Notes: a model not told the origin generated them from the letters alone. A stretch of DNA of 64,000 bases from Rhizodiscina lignyota (GCA_010015805.1 ML978122.1:1770453-1834452), one strand, 5' to 3'; shown: positions 11,884 through 23,850, numbered from the stretch's first letter. Numbers and translations: made by a program.

Positions 11884-14048
11884 ATGGAGAAGGTTCAATC
11901 TCAGCAAAAAGCAAGGACTGGGACACCCCAACCAGTATGGCTGCCAACCGTACCCGCATCGCAAATCCCCATGAATATTTACCGCTCTCACATCAATCAA
12001 AAATTCAACTTACGGCTTCGCAATTCGCAAGAACTTCACAAATGGAGCGTCATGGATCCTCAAGCTTTCTGGGTAGATTTGTGGGACTATGTCGGTCTTA
12101 TGCCACCGTTACCCAAGGGGACGACACGTGCATATGATGATACAATTCCGATATCAGACGTTCCTCCTTTCTTCGAGAATGTCAAGGTCAACTATGCCGA
12201 GAACGCTTTGACACAACCGTCATTAAAAGGAAGTGCTACTGCCTTGGTCGGAATAAGAGAGGGCCAGACATTGGAAGGAGAAGTGTGGACCTGGGATGAC
12301 TTGAGAGAGCGAGTCAGGAAAGTGAGGAGTGGTCTTGTACACTGTGGTGTCCAGGAAGGCGACCGAGTGGCTGCCTTGATATCTACATCGGTCTGGTCTG
12401 TCTGCCTGTTTCTCGGTGCAGCGAGTTTGGGCGCAATCTTTACGTCTATCGCCCCGGATCTCGGAGAGGAGGTGAGTTTGTGCACACGCCGGCCTACATC
12501 ATACCATTAATCTAATATCGCTTTATTGAATAGGGATGCATATCTCGATTGCAGCAAGTCACGCCGTCGATTTTGTTTGCCGATTCCAGCGTCACGTACA
12601 AAGGTCGTCAAAGGTCAAATATAGCGAAGATCACGAAAATCATGGATGTCCTCCACCTTAAGCCAAAGCTCTTTCTGATTCCTCTTGGCGAACAAGAAAG
12701 CACTTCGTTTCCTATGCTCTCGGACTTCCTTGCTCTTTCCTCACCAACTGACAAGCTCGAATTCACTCGCGTATCATTTAATGCGCCGCTTTACATACTC
12801 TATTCAAGTGGTACCACGGGCCCACCGAAATGCTTGGTCCATCGACAGGGTGCTATCTTGCAGCACAAGAAAATTGGAAAGTTGCACAACTCTCTTGTCC
12901 CAGGTGAGGTTGTCTTCCAGTATTCAAGCACCTCTTGGGTGTTGTGGAATATCATGGTCGGCCACTTGTCTGTCGGAGCAACATTAGTACTGTACGATGG
13001 ATCCCCGACCTGGCCCAAACCCCAGGCAATGCTGAGCATCGTTGAACGCCACAAAGTCGCATACTGGGGTGCATCTCCGCGATACCTGCAAGAGCTCGAG
13101 TCGACCAGATGTGTACCAAAGAAAGAGTTTGATCTCACATCGCTGAGAATGGTTCAAACGGGCGGATCACACCTTGCCGCTGATCAGTACTATTGGTTCT
13201 ACCGCGTCTTCCCGCCGCGTGTGCACCTTACAAGCGTCACGGGAGGGACGGACCTAGTGACCTCATGGGTAGGCACTGACCCAGCGGGTCCATTGTACGC
13301 AGGCGAGATGCAGCTTCCAATACTGGGACATGATGTCGACATTGCTGACACGGAAACTGGGGAGTCTATCCGAGCGAGCGGAGAGTCGGGCGAGTTTGTG
13401 TGCCGGAAACCGTTCGCGTCGATGCCGGTGTATATGTGGGGAGACCGAGACAACGAGAAATACAAGGTTTCGTACTTTGATCGATATCCGTTTCCAATTT
13501 GGGCGCAGCATGACTGGGCCAGCGTCAACCCTAAGACAGGAGGATGGACGGTACATGGAAGAAGGTGCGTCGTCGCCTGGTTTGTTCTTAAGCATGCTAA
13601 CCTTGATTGCAGTGATGGAGTTCTGAACCCGCAGGGCATTCGCTTCGGCTCCGCAGAGATCTATTCTATTACAGAAGCGCCGCCATTCATCGACATCATA
13701 TCCACTACTCTTTGCATTGGGCGGCGAAGGAGCAGGATCGACTCGGACGAATCTGTGTTTCTTTTTGTAATCATGAGACAAGGCTACAGCCTAACGGACG
13801 AGCTTGTCAGGAGTCTCAAAGATGCCATCCGAAAGGGATTGACTGCAAGGCATGTTCCCAGATTTGTCGAGGCCGTGGAAGAGATACCACTTACCGTGAA
13901 CGGAAAGAAAGTTGAGACGTTAGTCAAGAAGGTCGTGTCGACAGGAGAAATACCCAAAACTATAAGCAGTACAGTTGTTAATCCGGCGTGTTTAGAAAAG
14001 TTCAAGAGGTTTTATGCGTTAGAATTAGAGACAAAAGCCAAGCTCTGA
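11884..14048 (+). CDS. Acetoacetyl-CoA synthetase (ANL superfamily)
   Basis: Three exons (11884-12471, 12534-13564, 13613-14048). It follows the acetoacetyl-CoA synthetase layout: an N-terminal cap with FNLRLRNSQELHKWSV and FFENVKVNYAENAL, the A3 P-loop YSSGTTGPPKCLVH (about residue 290), GAIFTSIAPDLGEE, TGGTDLVTSWVG (acetoacetate pocket region), HDWASVNPKTGGWTVHGR (hinge Asp) and a C-terminal VNGKKVE with the catalytic lysine of the adenylation half-reaction. It would activate acetoacetate to acetoacetyl-CoA in the cytosol at ATP cost, feeding sterol or lipid synthesis or ketone use. The A8-type region is slightly atypical: SDGVLNPQGIRFGSAEIY is kept, but the hinge is split by an intron. Only 11 bases separate its stop from a MITE. 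Confidence 0.9.
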
Positions 14049-14059
14049 GGCAGGCAAGT

Positions 14060-14284
14060 GGGTGATAAAATAGTTGAATCCTGTAAAGTTTGAACGTATT
14101 CAGCAGAAGTGAGGTTTCCTCTTCAACGCTTGCGAGAGCATCTCTAAAAGGCTGATATACTATATACTAGAGTTCGTTTATCTAAAACACGTAGCTTTAG
14201 TAAGTATAACTTATATTAACTATCGAGGATATATATCCTCGTAGTTCTATAGATTACAGCTACGACTCAACTATTTTGTCACCC
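14060..14284. mobile_element. MITE, copy 1 (225 bp, GGGTGA terminal inverted repeats)
   Basis: The left end reads GGGTGATAAAATAGTTGA; the right end, reverse-complemented, reads GGGTGACAAAATAGTTGA. The interior is AT-rich and has a hairpin CGAGGATATATATCCTCG near 14224-14241. It shares its whole length with copies at 16603 and 40492. There is no coding frame, so it is non-autonomous. I could not identify a target-site duplication or parent transposase. It begins 11 bases after the AACS stop codon and so may supply its 3' UTR and polyadenylation signal. Confidence 0.85.
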
Positions 14285-14474
14285 TCATGGCAGGTAAGCT
14301 AGGATTATTATTAACAAAAGAAATCTATACCCGGATGGACTGTCTGTATAGGTACTTCGTACTGACTCCGAAGGTTTACAAGCCACCATTACCAGAACAT
14401 AACCTCCGTTCAGTTCCACTCCACCAAAGAGAATACAACGAGTGCCTGTTTCAACATGACAATGGTTTATATCG

Positions 14475-15815
14475 TCATGCGATAACAGGCCCGGTAGGAT
14501 CCACCACGCTGACGTTGAGAACAGTGCACCCGTGAGCATTGTGACTGTTTCCGTCGCCAAAGATGTCGCTTAGCCAGTTCAATGATCTCGTGTGGCCATT
14601 CTGGAGTTCAGTTTCATGGTCGCCTATCTTATTACGCTCGTACAAGATATTTGCACCAAGCCGACAATATTTGTCAACCAATGCATCAGTGTCTGGTGTT
14701 GGGGCTACCTCGTCCGCAATTGCTTTGTAGAAAAATAGGGGCATCCTGGGTACTCCGTGTTCTCCCATAACGCCCTGGCTGTTCAACAAGTCCAGGATGT
14801 CAGGCGAAAAGACATCAGCTGCGCCATTAACGAAATAGTTGGAAATATTCTGCATCAGAAACGTTACAATAGTCTGTTCGAAAGACATGTGCAGTGTGTC
14901 GAGAAACGTCGTTGCGTTATACGGCCCGGTCTTCTTTAATCGAGACACTAGATCTTGTCGTGCGTGTGGAAATTCGGCAGTTAGGCCTAGAAGAGCGGAG
15001 GGGACGAGTCCTGCAAATGCACTTCCCGAAGACACTAGCTTCAGAGTCGACTCGAAGCGCGCGACCAGACCACCTGCGATGACCCCGGCGAATCTCAACT
15101 CGGGTGCGTAGCTGCTCTGCAATTCTGCAGCCCATTCGCTCGCGATAGACCCACCGCTATAACCCCAGATAGCATACTTTGTGTCTGGCCGCAAACCCAA
15201 GGGAACTTTCTTGATGACTTCTAGAACAGCACGGACACTGTCAAGCGTTGCATGGCCTTCCTGCAAGCCTAGGCCAAACGCTGCGAGTGGACCTTCATAG
15301 TCGGGAACGTTGACAAACCATCCACGACCGAGGGCGGCTGTGATATCCAGCAGTGTTGTGTTTTGTAATGGATCATACATTAAAAAGCTAGGGGAAGCAT
15401 CAACAAAGGCAGAATCGTAAGGGATCTGGTAGGAGACGAGTGCTCTGCCGGAGTTTCTGCTGCCGTGAGTGCTGTCTGCAATTGCAGTTTTTGGTGCGAG
15501 GAGTGTGGTCACAGCCCATGATGGTTTGTTGGCGGCGTCAGTTGTACGGTAGAGAATGTTGTACGCCGCAGAGCAGTTCGCCAGTATCGAGCTCAGATTT
15601 CCCGGAGCGACTCGAAAACGTAGCGCATTTCCAGGAGAGGCAGCTTGGAAATGTCTGGGAGCCGTATAGAATGGGTCTTTGCTTGGTGGTAGAGGGCTCG
15701 ATTCAGTATGCCAAACAAGGTCCGTCTTTGAGGGTAATCCTGCTATGGCTGGCGCAAAAATTGCACCAAAAAGGATCAAACATTGAAATAGTTGTATTCT
15801 TTGCCAAAATGCCAT
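14475..15815 (-). CDS. Secretory lipase (LIP family, alpha/beta hydrolase)
   Basis: A single exon of 446 residues from the ATG at 15815. I prefer this ATG to the one 87 bases upstream because it starts a clean signal peptide (MAFWQRIQLFQCLILFGAIF...AIAG). The family's NVPDYEGP stretch is followed by the nucleophile elbow GYSGGS at about residue 220, and then IAGGLVA. The likely acid is the Asp in FYKAIADEVAPTPDTDALV and the likely His lies in GDHETELQNGH. Secretory lipases of this family (as in Candida LIP genes) hydrolyse extracellular triacylglycerols; some relatives act on other esters. Several N-x-S/T sites (NLSS, NCSA, NTT, NAT, NIS, NVS) fit secretion. No intron is present. Confidence 0.88.
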   Translation of the reverse strand: MAFWQRIQLFQCLILFGAIFAPAIAGLPSKTDLVWHTESSPLPPSKDPFYTAPRHFQAASPGNALRFRVAPGNLSSILANCSAAYNILYRTTDAANKPSWAVTTLLAPKTAIADSTHGSRNSGRALVSYQIPYDSAFVDASPSFLMYDPLQNTTLLDITAALGRGWFVNVPDYEGPLAAFGLGLQEGHATLDSVRAVLEVIKKVPLGLRPDTKYAIWGYSGGSIASEWAAELQSSYAPELRFAGVIAGGLVARFESTLKLVSSGSAFAGLVPSALLGLTAEFPHARQDLVSRLKKTGPYNATTFLDTLHMSFEQTIVTFLMQNISNYFVNGAADVFSPDILDLLNSQGVMGEHGVPRMPLFFYKAIADEVAPTPDTDALVDKYCRLGANILYERNKIGDHETELQNGHTRSLNWLSDIFGDGNSHNAHGCTVLNVSVVDPTGPVIA

Positions 15816-16550
15816 TGTAGGAATTGTGAATGCGTCCTCGGAAGTTTGAAGTGCTCGGGGGCCTTTCCTCCCATCAACTGTGAACTTCTTATACTCAGGC
15901 ACCCAATTCTACCCTTCATCATTATAATCAGTCCGAATCTTTCTGTTCGCATGGTTATTTGTCAAATGTTCGTGTCCATGCCTGTAGCAGAAAGAATTGC
16001 GAGACGCTGTGCAGAGCTCTTCGGCGGTGGCTGAATATGCGGCTGATTTGGACAGCTCCCAGTGGATAAGCGGTTTGCTGATTGCTCCGCTGAAGGACAC
16101 ATCTTGCACCTCTTTTCGTCTTCGTTCCCATGAATCTGGTAATTGTAAACCGTAAACTGAAATAACTCCAGGTTCACCGGGTGATCGGTATGGCCAGTGT
16201 TGGTTCACCGTGTCGGATGTCCTGAAGACGGATGAATATCTTACCCGACGCTTGGTTTTATACCGTTTTTCCACAGCGGGGGAGATGTATAGTCCGCCTT
16301 CCGCCCTAAATGCTTCCTTGACGGACAACTACCCCTTCCAGTGTCGCTGTGGGATATTACGTCGACTCTTCACCCAGTATTAATATTGGTCGTAGCCGCA
16401 TCTACCGACGCGGCGTACCCTGCAACAGACCGAAGCTATGTGCGAACTCCTGGATGACACATGACAGGTGTTCAGTCCCAAGGCAATAGAACCCGGGGAA
16501 AGGGCACACAAAGTTTTAGGCGGCGCTGTCAGTCTGTTCAAGCTACGCTC

Positions 16551-16583
16551 TTGGATCGCCTTGGATCGCCTTGGATCGCCTTG
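16551..16583 (+). repeat. Decamer tandem repeat TTGGATCGCC x3.3
   Basis: Three exact copies of TTGGATCGCC at 16551-16580, then a partial fourth. The array ends 19 bases before MITE copy 2. Confidence 0.85.
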
Positions 16584-16602
16584 AATTTCGAGCTGCCCAC
16601 GC

Positions 16603-16825
16603 GGGTGACAAAATAGTTAAGCCCGCTTTAACTGAACGGCTATTGTAAGAATAAGTTTTATTCTTCAGCACGAGCGGGAGCATCTCTAAAGCTCGATTAG
16701 ATATATACCAGAGCGTATTTATCTAAAACACGCAACATTAGTATATATAATCTATATTAACTAGCGAGGGTATACATCCTCACGGTTCGACATATTACAG
16801 CCATAACTCAACTTTTTTGTCACCC
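16603..16825. mobile_element. MITE, copy 2 (223 bp)
   Basis: Same element as at 14060. The left end is GGGTGACAAAATAGTTAA and the right end, reverse-complemented, is GGGTGACAAAAAAGTTGA. It is the most diverged of the three, mostly by transitions and small indels. It lies 193 bases upstream of the HET gene start and so inside that gene's promoter region. Confidence 0.85.
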
Positions 16826-17018
16826 ACTTACTGCCTTCAGGCTCGCTAGTCCTTAGCGCTGGCGTCTTAAAAGGTGGCGCCACTCCCGTCAGTGTGGCGC
16901 AGTTCAATAATGTGAAGGCTACAGGGCAAGTACCTACCATCACTTCCATTCTATCCCGAGCCATCTTTCCTTTCGATACTTCGACTATCTCTTGTTCCCT
17001 TTGTTAGACCGTATCAGA

Positions 17019-18891
17019 ATGCCAGAGTCGTACCGATACCGCCCACTATCAGGGCCGAATCGTATACGCGCCTTGGAGCTCGAATCAGGAGTCCGCAAGA
17101 GCTCTGCGCTTAGAGGAAAATTGATCGAAATAGATCTCTCAGTCGAGCCACAGAAACGACCGAGTTATGAAGCACTTTCATATGTGTGGGGTTCTATTAA
17201 GGGTGACCGACCGATTGTCTGCGAGGGCAAGGAGATCCTGGTGACGCAGAACTGCGAGGCGGCCTTGCGACAACTTCGATACCGACATCAGAAGAGATTG
17301 TTGTGGATAGACGTAATATGTATCGACCAATCCAATACACCAGAACGCAACCACCAGGTGGAAATGATGCGCCAGACCTATCGAGGAGCTACCCATGTTA
17401 GAATCTGGTTAGGCTCTCCCTCTGTTGATCGCAGCTTCCTGGCCCTACGACTCTCTTTAAAGACTTCTGAAGCCGTCTTCAACATTCTTCCTAGACCTTG
17501 GGACACTGAACTACACGAGTTCGGCGCAGATATCATTTTGCATCTCCTGATACTCCCATACCTTGTTTGTATGAGATCATATTCACAATTCCAACATCTT
17601 GTGCTAATTGCATCTAGTTCTTCGACCATACAAAGCTCACGATGCCATTTCCCGTTCCCCCTGGTTCGAAAGGATATGGACGATCCAGGAAGTGTCATTT
17701 TCTCGGGCTGCCACGGTACACTACGGGTCAATAGCTTGCGAGTGGGATACCTTCTCCAACTTATTACTGGGCTCGGACACATCAGTCTTCAGAGTTCACG
17801 ATGAAGACCTCCGCAATCTCTACTCGCTCCGAGTGTCGACGAGAGGAATCGCCAATGACGCAAAGATTGGCGGGTGGCAAGGTCTCGAAGGCCGCAGTTA
17901 TCGAGACATCAGGGAACCGCATGACATCGCAGACAGCCTTTACTACACCAAGGCTACCGATCCGAACGACAAGATATTTGGGATATACGGGATTCTACTT
18001 CTGATGGACGTCAACATCGCCCCTCCGGATTATAGCAAGAGCGTAGCGGAGATTTACACGGAAACAATATCTGCAATCTTCAAAACAACGCTGACGTTCC
18101 GGTTTCGACATGTTTTCAATCCTCTAGAGAATCGGCACGGCCTTGCATCGTGGGTACCGGATTGGACGGCTTCGAACAGACAAAACTTCGGGCGTAGCCC
18201 TCGAGTGGATCGACTTAGCGCATCTAAAGATACCGCGGCTTTCAACATAGAACAGCAGCAAGGGACCAAACTGCATGTAAAGGGCATCATTATTGACCAC
18301 GTGGATGGTGTAGGACTTGCCTTTCCAGTAGCTGCGAATACTCTATCTGATGCCCAGGTTTCGGCAGTGCTTTTAAGCTGGAGAGAAATATCGAAAAGGG
18401 TTGAACGTTCATTTATTGACCTTAGACCAGCCGATCGAGAAGTTGAGTCTCTCAACATGCTCGCACACATCATGTTTCGAGATGCCCTTGCCATAATGAT
18501 AACGGGCAAAGAAATGAATGTGGCTGCTTTGCAAGAATGGCTCGTCCATGAAAAGCGAACAACTGAGATTCCTGGTCTCTTTCCAAGTCGCAATGGGGAG
18601 GATTCCAAATTGTCTTCGTACCAATTTGACAGCTATGTCAGACCGGGCTGGGAAGGCCAAAAGGTCTTCAAGACTCGTTCCAATCAGCTCGCCATGGCGG
18701 GATCTCCCACCAGCGTCGGCGATGCTGTCGTTCTAGTTGCCGGCAGCGATGTGCCGCTCGTCGTTCGACCGTGCGGAAGGGATTATATGTACATAGGACC
18801 GACCTACTTCCCCGGAGCAATGCTTGGAGAGATGTGGCCTGATACAGTCGTCCGTGAGAGATTTCAGTTACGAGATCTTACGATCGTTTGA
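17019..18891 (+). CDS. HET-domain protein (heterokaryon incompatibility family)
   Basis: Two exons (17019-17568, 17618-18891) give 607 residues. The HET domain shows all three classic blocks: YEALSYVWGS at residues 50-59, then LLWIDVICIDQSNTPERNHQV at about 100-120, and SRSPWFERIWTIQEV after the intron. The C-terminal two thirds are the usual variable part of such proteins, with DPNDKIFGIYGIL and DYSKSVAEIY. HET domains are TIR-related cell-death effectors triggered in non-self recognition; the specific partner is unknown. The intron donor is GTATGA inside a frame that would otherwise run on, so unspliced models split the gene in two. A MITE sits in its promoter. Confidence 0.92.
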
Positions 18892-19553
18892 GAGATTTAC
18901 AAGTGCTCGGATCGATTGTCCATTGCTATGTGAAATATGACTATGTTACAAGTGAACAGCATCAACGATTTGGCTGAAAGATTGAAGAAGTTGGCTTGTC
19001 CACTAGCGAGCCGAAAGAGGAACTGATCTTCAAAACTACCAAACCGCTGGATCCAGATCGGACGAAGGCAGAGCCGCAGTGGATAGAGTACCGGACTTAG
19101 GCTCAGGCACGGACGAACGTAGATCTAACTAGGATTTAAATATGCAAAGTGATTCCATATCAGACCTATTCCAGATCCGTTTGAACTTATTCGGTAACCA
19201 TATGACTCTTATTTTTCAGCCTCATCCTAAACTTCAGCGTCTACCTTCAACCTAAAGCTCAACGTCCCTTGATGCAAGGACCTCGAGTTCGGAAGGCCTG
19301 TCACAGTACATAGGGCGTAGATGTGATGAATTCCCTTCGGAGTATTCCGTATGGCCTAGCAACCGGCTCAATTAGCACTCTGCAAGCGACTTCTTCATTT
19401 CATCAGTAAAAGCCGGACGAGGAGTCGGACAGTGAGGCAAGTATAAGTTCCTAAGTCTTTCATATCTAGTCTTCTCAATTTCAGAGCATCTACATCCTTC
19501 AAGGGTTCTGCACATATTCACAGTCAGACCACATTTACTACAAGTACTTGAAA
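18892..19553. other. Intergenic, no gene seen
   Basis: 660 bases between HET and NmrA-like genes on the same strand. It must hold a terminator and a promoter; no distinct motif is recognised. Confidence 0.5.
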
Positions 19554-20573
19554 ATGATAACCATTAAAAACGTCGTCGTTGCGGGTGTAGGTTTTGTTCT
19601 GACTCGGTATCCACACAATGGAACAAGATACTCATATTCGAAAACAGGCAAGCGGCAATCTGGGCCCTCACATCTTGAACGCGCTTCACCATGCTGGCTT
19701 TGCAGTCTCTGTCCTCACTCGACCGGAGTCATCAGCAAGTTTCCCGGCATACGCCTCGAAAATCGCAACCGACTACAGTCTCTCATCATTGAAATCCGCG
19801 TTCCAGAACCAGGATGCTGTTGTCTCGTGTGTCGGAGTTGCTGGCGTCTCGTCTCAGATCGCCATGATCGACGCTGCTGATGAAGCTGGAGTCAAGAGGT
19901 TCATGCCCAGCGAATGGGGCTGGGCCAAAGACCGTCCAATGCTGGACGAGTTGAAGCAGAGACTGGCAGAGAAAGAGAAGGTCTTCGACTATTTGGTGGA
20001 GAAATGCAATGCCAGCAAAACGATGAGCTGGAGTGCGATTGCGGCGGGACCTTTCTTGGACTGGGTTAGTTGCCCTCTAGAATTAGCCTCATCTAGGAAT
20101 ATGAAAGCTAACATGCTCAGGCTTTGGTCAAGGTCCCAGCACTTGGATTCGTGATTCCGGCGCATAAAGCCCGTATCATTGGTTCTGGTGACGAGCCCGT
20201 GACTGCTTCAATTGGGGCGGATATCGGCAAGGCTGCGGCAGGCACTCTTATCCACGGAGACAAATCTAGGAACCGCTTTCTCAAGATATTCTCTGTTGAG
20301 ACAACCCAGAACAAGATCTTAGCGGTACTTGAAAGATCGTCTGGTACAGAATGGAAGGTCGACCGTATCGGAATAGACAAGCTCCTCGAGGACAAAAAGC
20401 AAAAGCTGGAGGAGAAGAACTTTCAGGGTGCCTTTGTGGATGTGCTTGCCCAGCAGCTCTTCGAGGACGGAAAGGGAAGAGGAAGACATGTTGAGAGGAG
20501 TGAGAGTGAGAACGAACTTCTGGGCATTCCGGAGAAGGATACAGAAGCGGTGGTTGAACTTTTGTTAAAGTAG
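19554..20573 (+). CDS. NmrA-like / isoflavone reductase family NAD(P)-binding protein
   Basis: Three exons (19554-19586, 19648-20064, 20121-20573), 300 residues. The 33-base first exon is needed to build the glycine-rich loop: MITIKNVVVAG joins ASGNLGPHIL to give GASGNLG, the NADPH-binding motif. Downstream are AVVSCVGV, IDAADEAGVKRFMPSEWG (the family's conserved RF-x-PSE-[FW]-G) and WSAIAAGPFLDW. Members are atypical short-chain dehydrogenases; some reduce phenolics and others act as redox sensors (NmrA). The KxxxK/Y catalytic arrangement is not clear here, so enzyme activity is uncertain. The glycine-rich loop is complete. Confidence 0.85.
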
Positions 20574-22050
20574 CTTCTCTGCAATTCCTCGTTCGATTCG
20601 GCCTTGGAAGTTATCATTGGAGCAAGTGCCTAAAGCGGTTAATGTTGACGATGTCGTGTGTACGAAGATTATACCTCCTATTCCCGGGATCCGCTTGGGA
20701 TCATCGCGCTGCCTTGATAAACTTCTGTTATGTTTTGAACAGGCATTGACATTTGATTCAAGAACGTGTTTGAAACCAAGTCAACGGTGTTGCGCGAGTC
20801 AATTTGTAACAGGTGCTCGTATTTCGTTTCAATTTTCATCATCCGGAAGGGATTCCGAAATGACTACAACATGCCTCGCTGTCGCACAACATTGCACCTG
20901 CGCTGAATTGGTCTCAATTCAACTAGGTTCACAAGAGAATTGCCATGCGATGGAATGGATTTCTCTTCCTTTAAAGGAGGCGTGTCATATTTCGATAGGC
21001 TGTGGCGCTTTGCCGAGAAAGTCAAGAAATTCGCCGAGAACATTCGATATATCTGTACTCCCTCTAATACGGGCCAAGACCATAAGACGAGCTTTGGACG
21101 ATCACGCAGTCAAGGATTACGATACAAAATATAAAGGGGTTACCTAATCCTCGAAGGGCGATGGAAAAACTGGCGGCAGCTCTCAAGACGCCGAGATTTT
21201 CAACGGTTTGCTAATGCTTAGTACGCTTCAAGGAGCATAACTTGAAGTGTAAGAGATGGATCGCCCTTCGGCGTACAGCTTGCTCGTTTGGCGAATCTGC
21301 ATGAAAGGTGCAGGCTGAACTATGCAAGCTCAAGGCTGAAGCCGCACTCGGAACCAGATACGTACGGAACATTACGCTTATAAGAGATTGCAGGGCCCTA
21401 GAAAAGTGCAGCCATCCGATCCAGACCCTCGAGGATATCGATAAATATATGCGGGCTCCACTTCGCGGTCAGACATCGAAGGCTGGTTTTGACGGCTTCC
21501 ACGCTTCGGACGTCGGGAGAGGAGAAGGCACATCAATTAGCTATCTCCATCGTATGAGGGAAGTACGCAGGTGCAAGTACTTTGGCGAAGGCGTTCCTGA
21601 TCTTCGTAGGGGGGAGCGGAAGGGAGATTTGTGGTTGCAGGGTGGCGTTTGCTTGATTTCGCGCTGACGGTGGTGAGCGGTGCCTGGTAATGAATGGCTT
21701 GCACCCAGACCCGGCTAGGCCCAAACGACCCCACAGGGGACGGGCTTCCCTGCGCACGTCTTCTTTTCATAGACATGCCCCGATTGCGTGCATCGCCGCC
21801 GGAAGCAGTGTGGTGAAAGCCACGTACTCTCGTTCATCCATAGCTTCCTACGCCTATCATCGTCATATTTCTCGGGCCTCACTCTGCCTATCCGCGTCGG
21901 TGCCGCTTGGCCATGCACTGCGCCCACCACCTTCTCCTGACGCGTCCGCATCGATAGACATCACCGCTTACCTTCGACTCTCCACACCCGCATCCTTACA
22001 AAGCCTACCTCAGCCCCATTTATAGGCCCCGGCCTTTCCTGTCGTTCACG
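20574..22050. other. Long intergenic region, no supported gene
   Basis: About 1.5 kb. Open frames of up to 176 codons (20617-21147) lack recognisable motifs and read like chance translation. The last 300 bases are the pyrimidine-rich promoter of the glycosyltransferase gene. Confidence 0.45.
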
Positions 22051-23248
22051 ATGCACTTTTACTCCTCCTCGCGGCAAGCCGCGCCCTACCTGCCAAGACA
22101 TAAGATGGGCGCAAAGGCTCACGTCAATCATCCAATGTCGACGCGACGGCGCAACCAGTACATCAAATGGGGTGTCATCGCCGCATTGCTTATATTCCTT
22201 TTCTTCAACTGGAGGAGCACGGCCGATGAGATACAGGCCATCAGCCCATATACCATTAGCATAACGGAGAAAGGAAAGTCGCCGGCGGCCGCGAAGGACG
22301 GCGCAGAATCTGCTGATGTTGCTACGGACGGAGCAGCAAACGCGGAGCCCAAGAAAGAGGAGGAAAAGCATGATAATCAAATGAAGATTGCGATTGTGAC
22401 ATTCACAACGAGCGAGAAGAGCTACACCTACATGTCTTTGAAAAACAAGCATGGTAAGTCCATCAATTGAGTGACCACTACATGGTCACATACATGTCTT
22501 CCCCAAAGCTCAGCATACTAACCATTGCATCTGATCAATAGCCTACGCTCGTCGTCACAATTACACCCTCCTCATCGACTACGACGCACCCGAATCGCAC
22601 GACGTCGGCATAATGTGGCACAAGTTCAAGATGATGGAGGACCTCGTCCACGCCGGCACGCACGACTGGATCTGGTGGATCGACTTCGACACGCTCATCA
22701 CAAACCTGAACATCAAGCTCGACGACATCATCAAGGAGTCGCTCTACAACGTCTCCTCCGTCTTCCCCGCCGCAAAGAACCCGGACTTCAAGACGCAGTT
22801 CAACTCGGCCGAGGCAGACGGCGTCGACCCGTCAAACATCGACTTCCTGCTCACGGCAGACTGCTTCCCCCTCAACGCCGGCAGCATGCTGGTGCGCGGC
22901 CGTCTTCCCCCGTCGCGCCAAACGCCGCTCACGACGGTCGACTTCCTCGACCGCGTGCGCAAGTACCACGCCGCGAACGCGAGCTACGAGAACCAGCTGT
23001 CGGAGCAGGACTGCATGCGCGACATGCTGTTCGACATGGACCCGGGCTATACCGAGAAACACGTGCGCATGATCCCGCAATGGAAGACGAACGCGTTCCC
23101 GGAGGAGATCAAGTGCTGGGACAAGGACGACCGTGGCTGGGAGAAGGGCACGTTTGCGATCCACTTTGCGGGCGCGTGGGCACATCTCAAGGATGATGAC
23201 CCGACGGGCGTGCTGATGCGGAAGTATGAGCCTGAGATCGTGGATTAG
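22051..23248 (+). CDS. GMA12/MNN10-family galactosyl/mannosyltransferase
   Basis: Two exons (22051-22453, 22542-23248), 369 residues. It is a type II membrane protein: a short basic cytosolic part (STRRRNQYIKW), one membrane anchor (GVIAALLIFLFFNW, about residues 42-55), a charged stem (KKEEEKHDNQ), then the GT34 catalytic domain. That domain has HNYTLLIDYD, WHKFKMMEDL, the WIDFDTLI motif (the Asp-x-Asp metal and nucleotide-sugar site, about residue 183), LNAGSMLVR and FAIHFAGAW. In yeast Mnn10/Mnn11 extend the alpha-1,6-mannan backbone in the cis-Golgi; Gma12 is a galactosyltransferase. The exact sugar cannot be told. The coding part is markedly GC-rich in exon 2 compared with its surroundings. 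Confidence 0.9.
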
Positions 23249-23850
23249 TGTATGTGGTGGCGAAGGCCATTTCGAGTTCTGTGTTATCAGATTTTACTGT
23301 ACGGCTCATGTGTGGTGTTCAGGTTGTTCTTGGTCGGACTTTTGCATAACTCCTGAGCGCGGGCGTCTATGTGTGTGGCTACGGCTTCTTCTCTTTTGGA
23401 CCCTTCTTCATGCTACACGACTCTGGTATAGGAAAGGCCAAAAAGCGTCATTTCAGCGCACCTTGGAGACTTGGGGCGCCACCACCCTTCCAATCAACAT
23501 ATGGCACGCATTATTGATTAATGCATTACAGCGAGAGTAGCGCTTTGCATGTAGAAGTAACCTTTGTTATATCCCCGAAAGCTCAATTACAAGGAGCTTG
23601 AATTCATCATTGTGAAAAAGTCCTACCAATTTCAGCGCATACATATCCAGAATAGATTCCAATCATCCACGCCGTCGCCCTCGTGTCAGATGAATATAAA
23701 ATAGAAGAAGAGAAAGGAAAAGGGGTCTATGGCCTAACCCACGAGCCTCCGAGGCTCACAAAACTCTACCAAAAGACCACCATGCCCACGAAATCCCTAA
23801 AAGTACACGTCGTATGTACTGTACGCTCGTATGTACGTTCGCCACGTATA
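23249..23850. other. Convergent 3' intergenic region
   Basis: 600 bases between the 3' ends of the glycosyltransferase and PFK-2 genes. No gene seen. Confidence 0.5.

Larger units (their letters stand above)
15816..17018. other. Intergenic region with minisatellite and MITE copy 2
   Basis: 1.2 kb between the divergent lipase and HET genes. Apart from the decamer repeat and the MITE listed separately, I see no gene. Confidence 0.5.

Noticed and set aside
20617-21147. 176-codon frame downstream of the NmrA-like gene
   Set aside because: No recognisable domain and no supported start; it lies in the 3' flank.
22525-23196. Long frame on + in a second reading frame over the glycosyltransferase exon
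   Set aside because: A product of high GC; repeated RRR/HH composition and no domain. The true frame carries the DxD glycosyltransferase signature.
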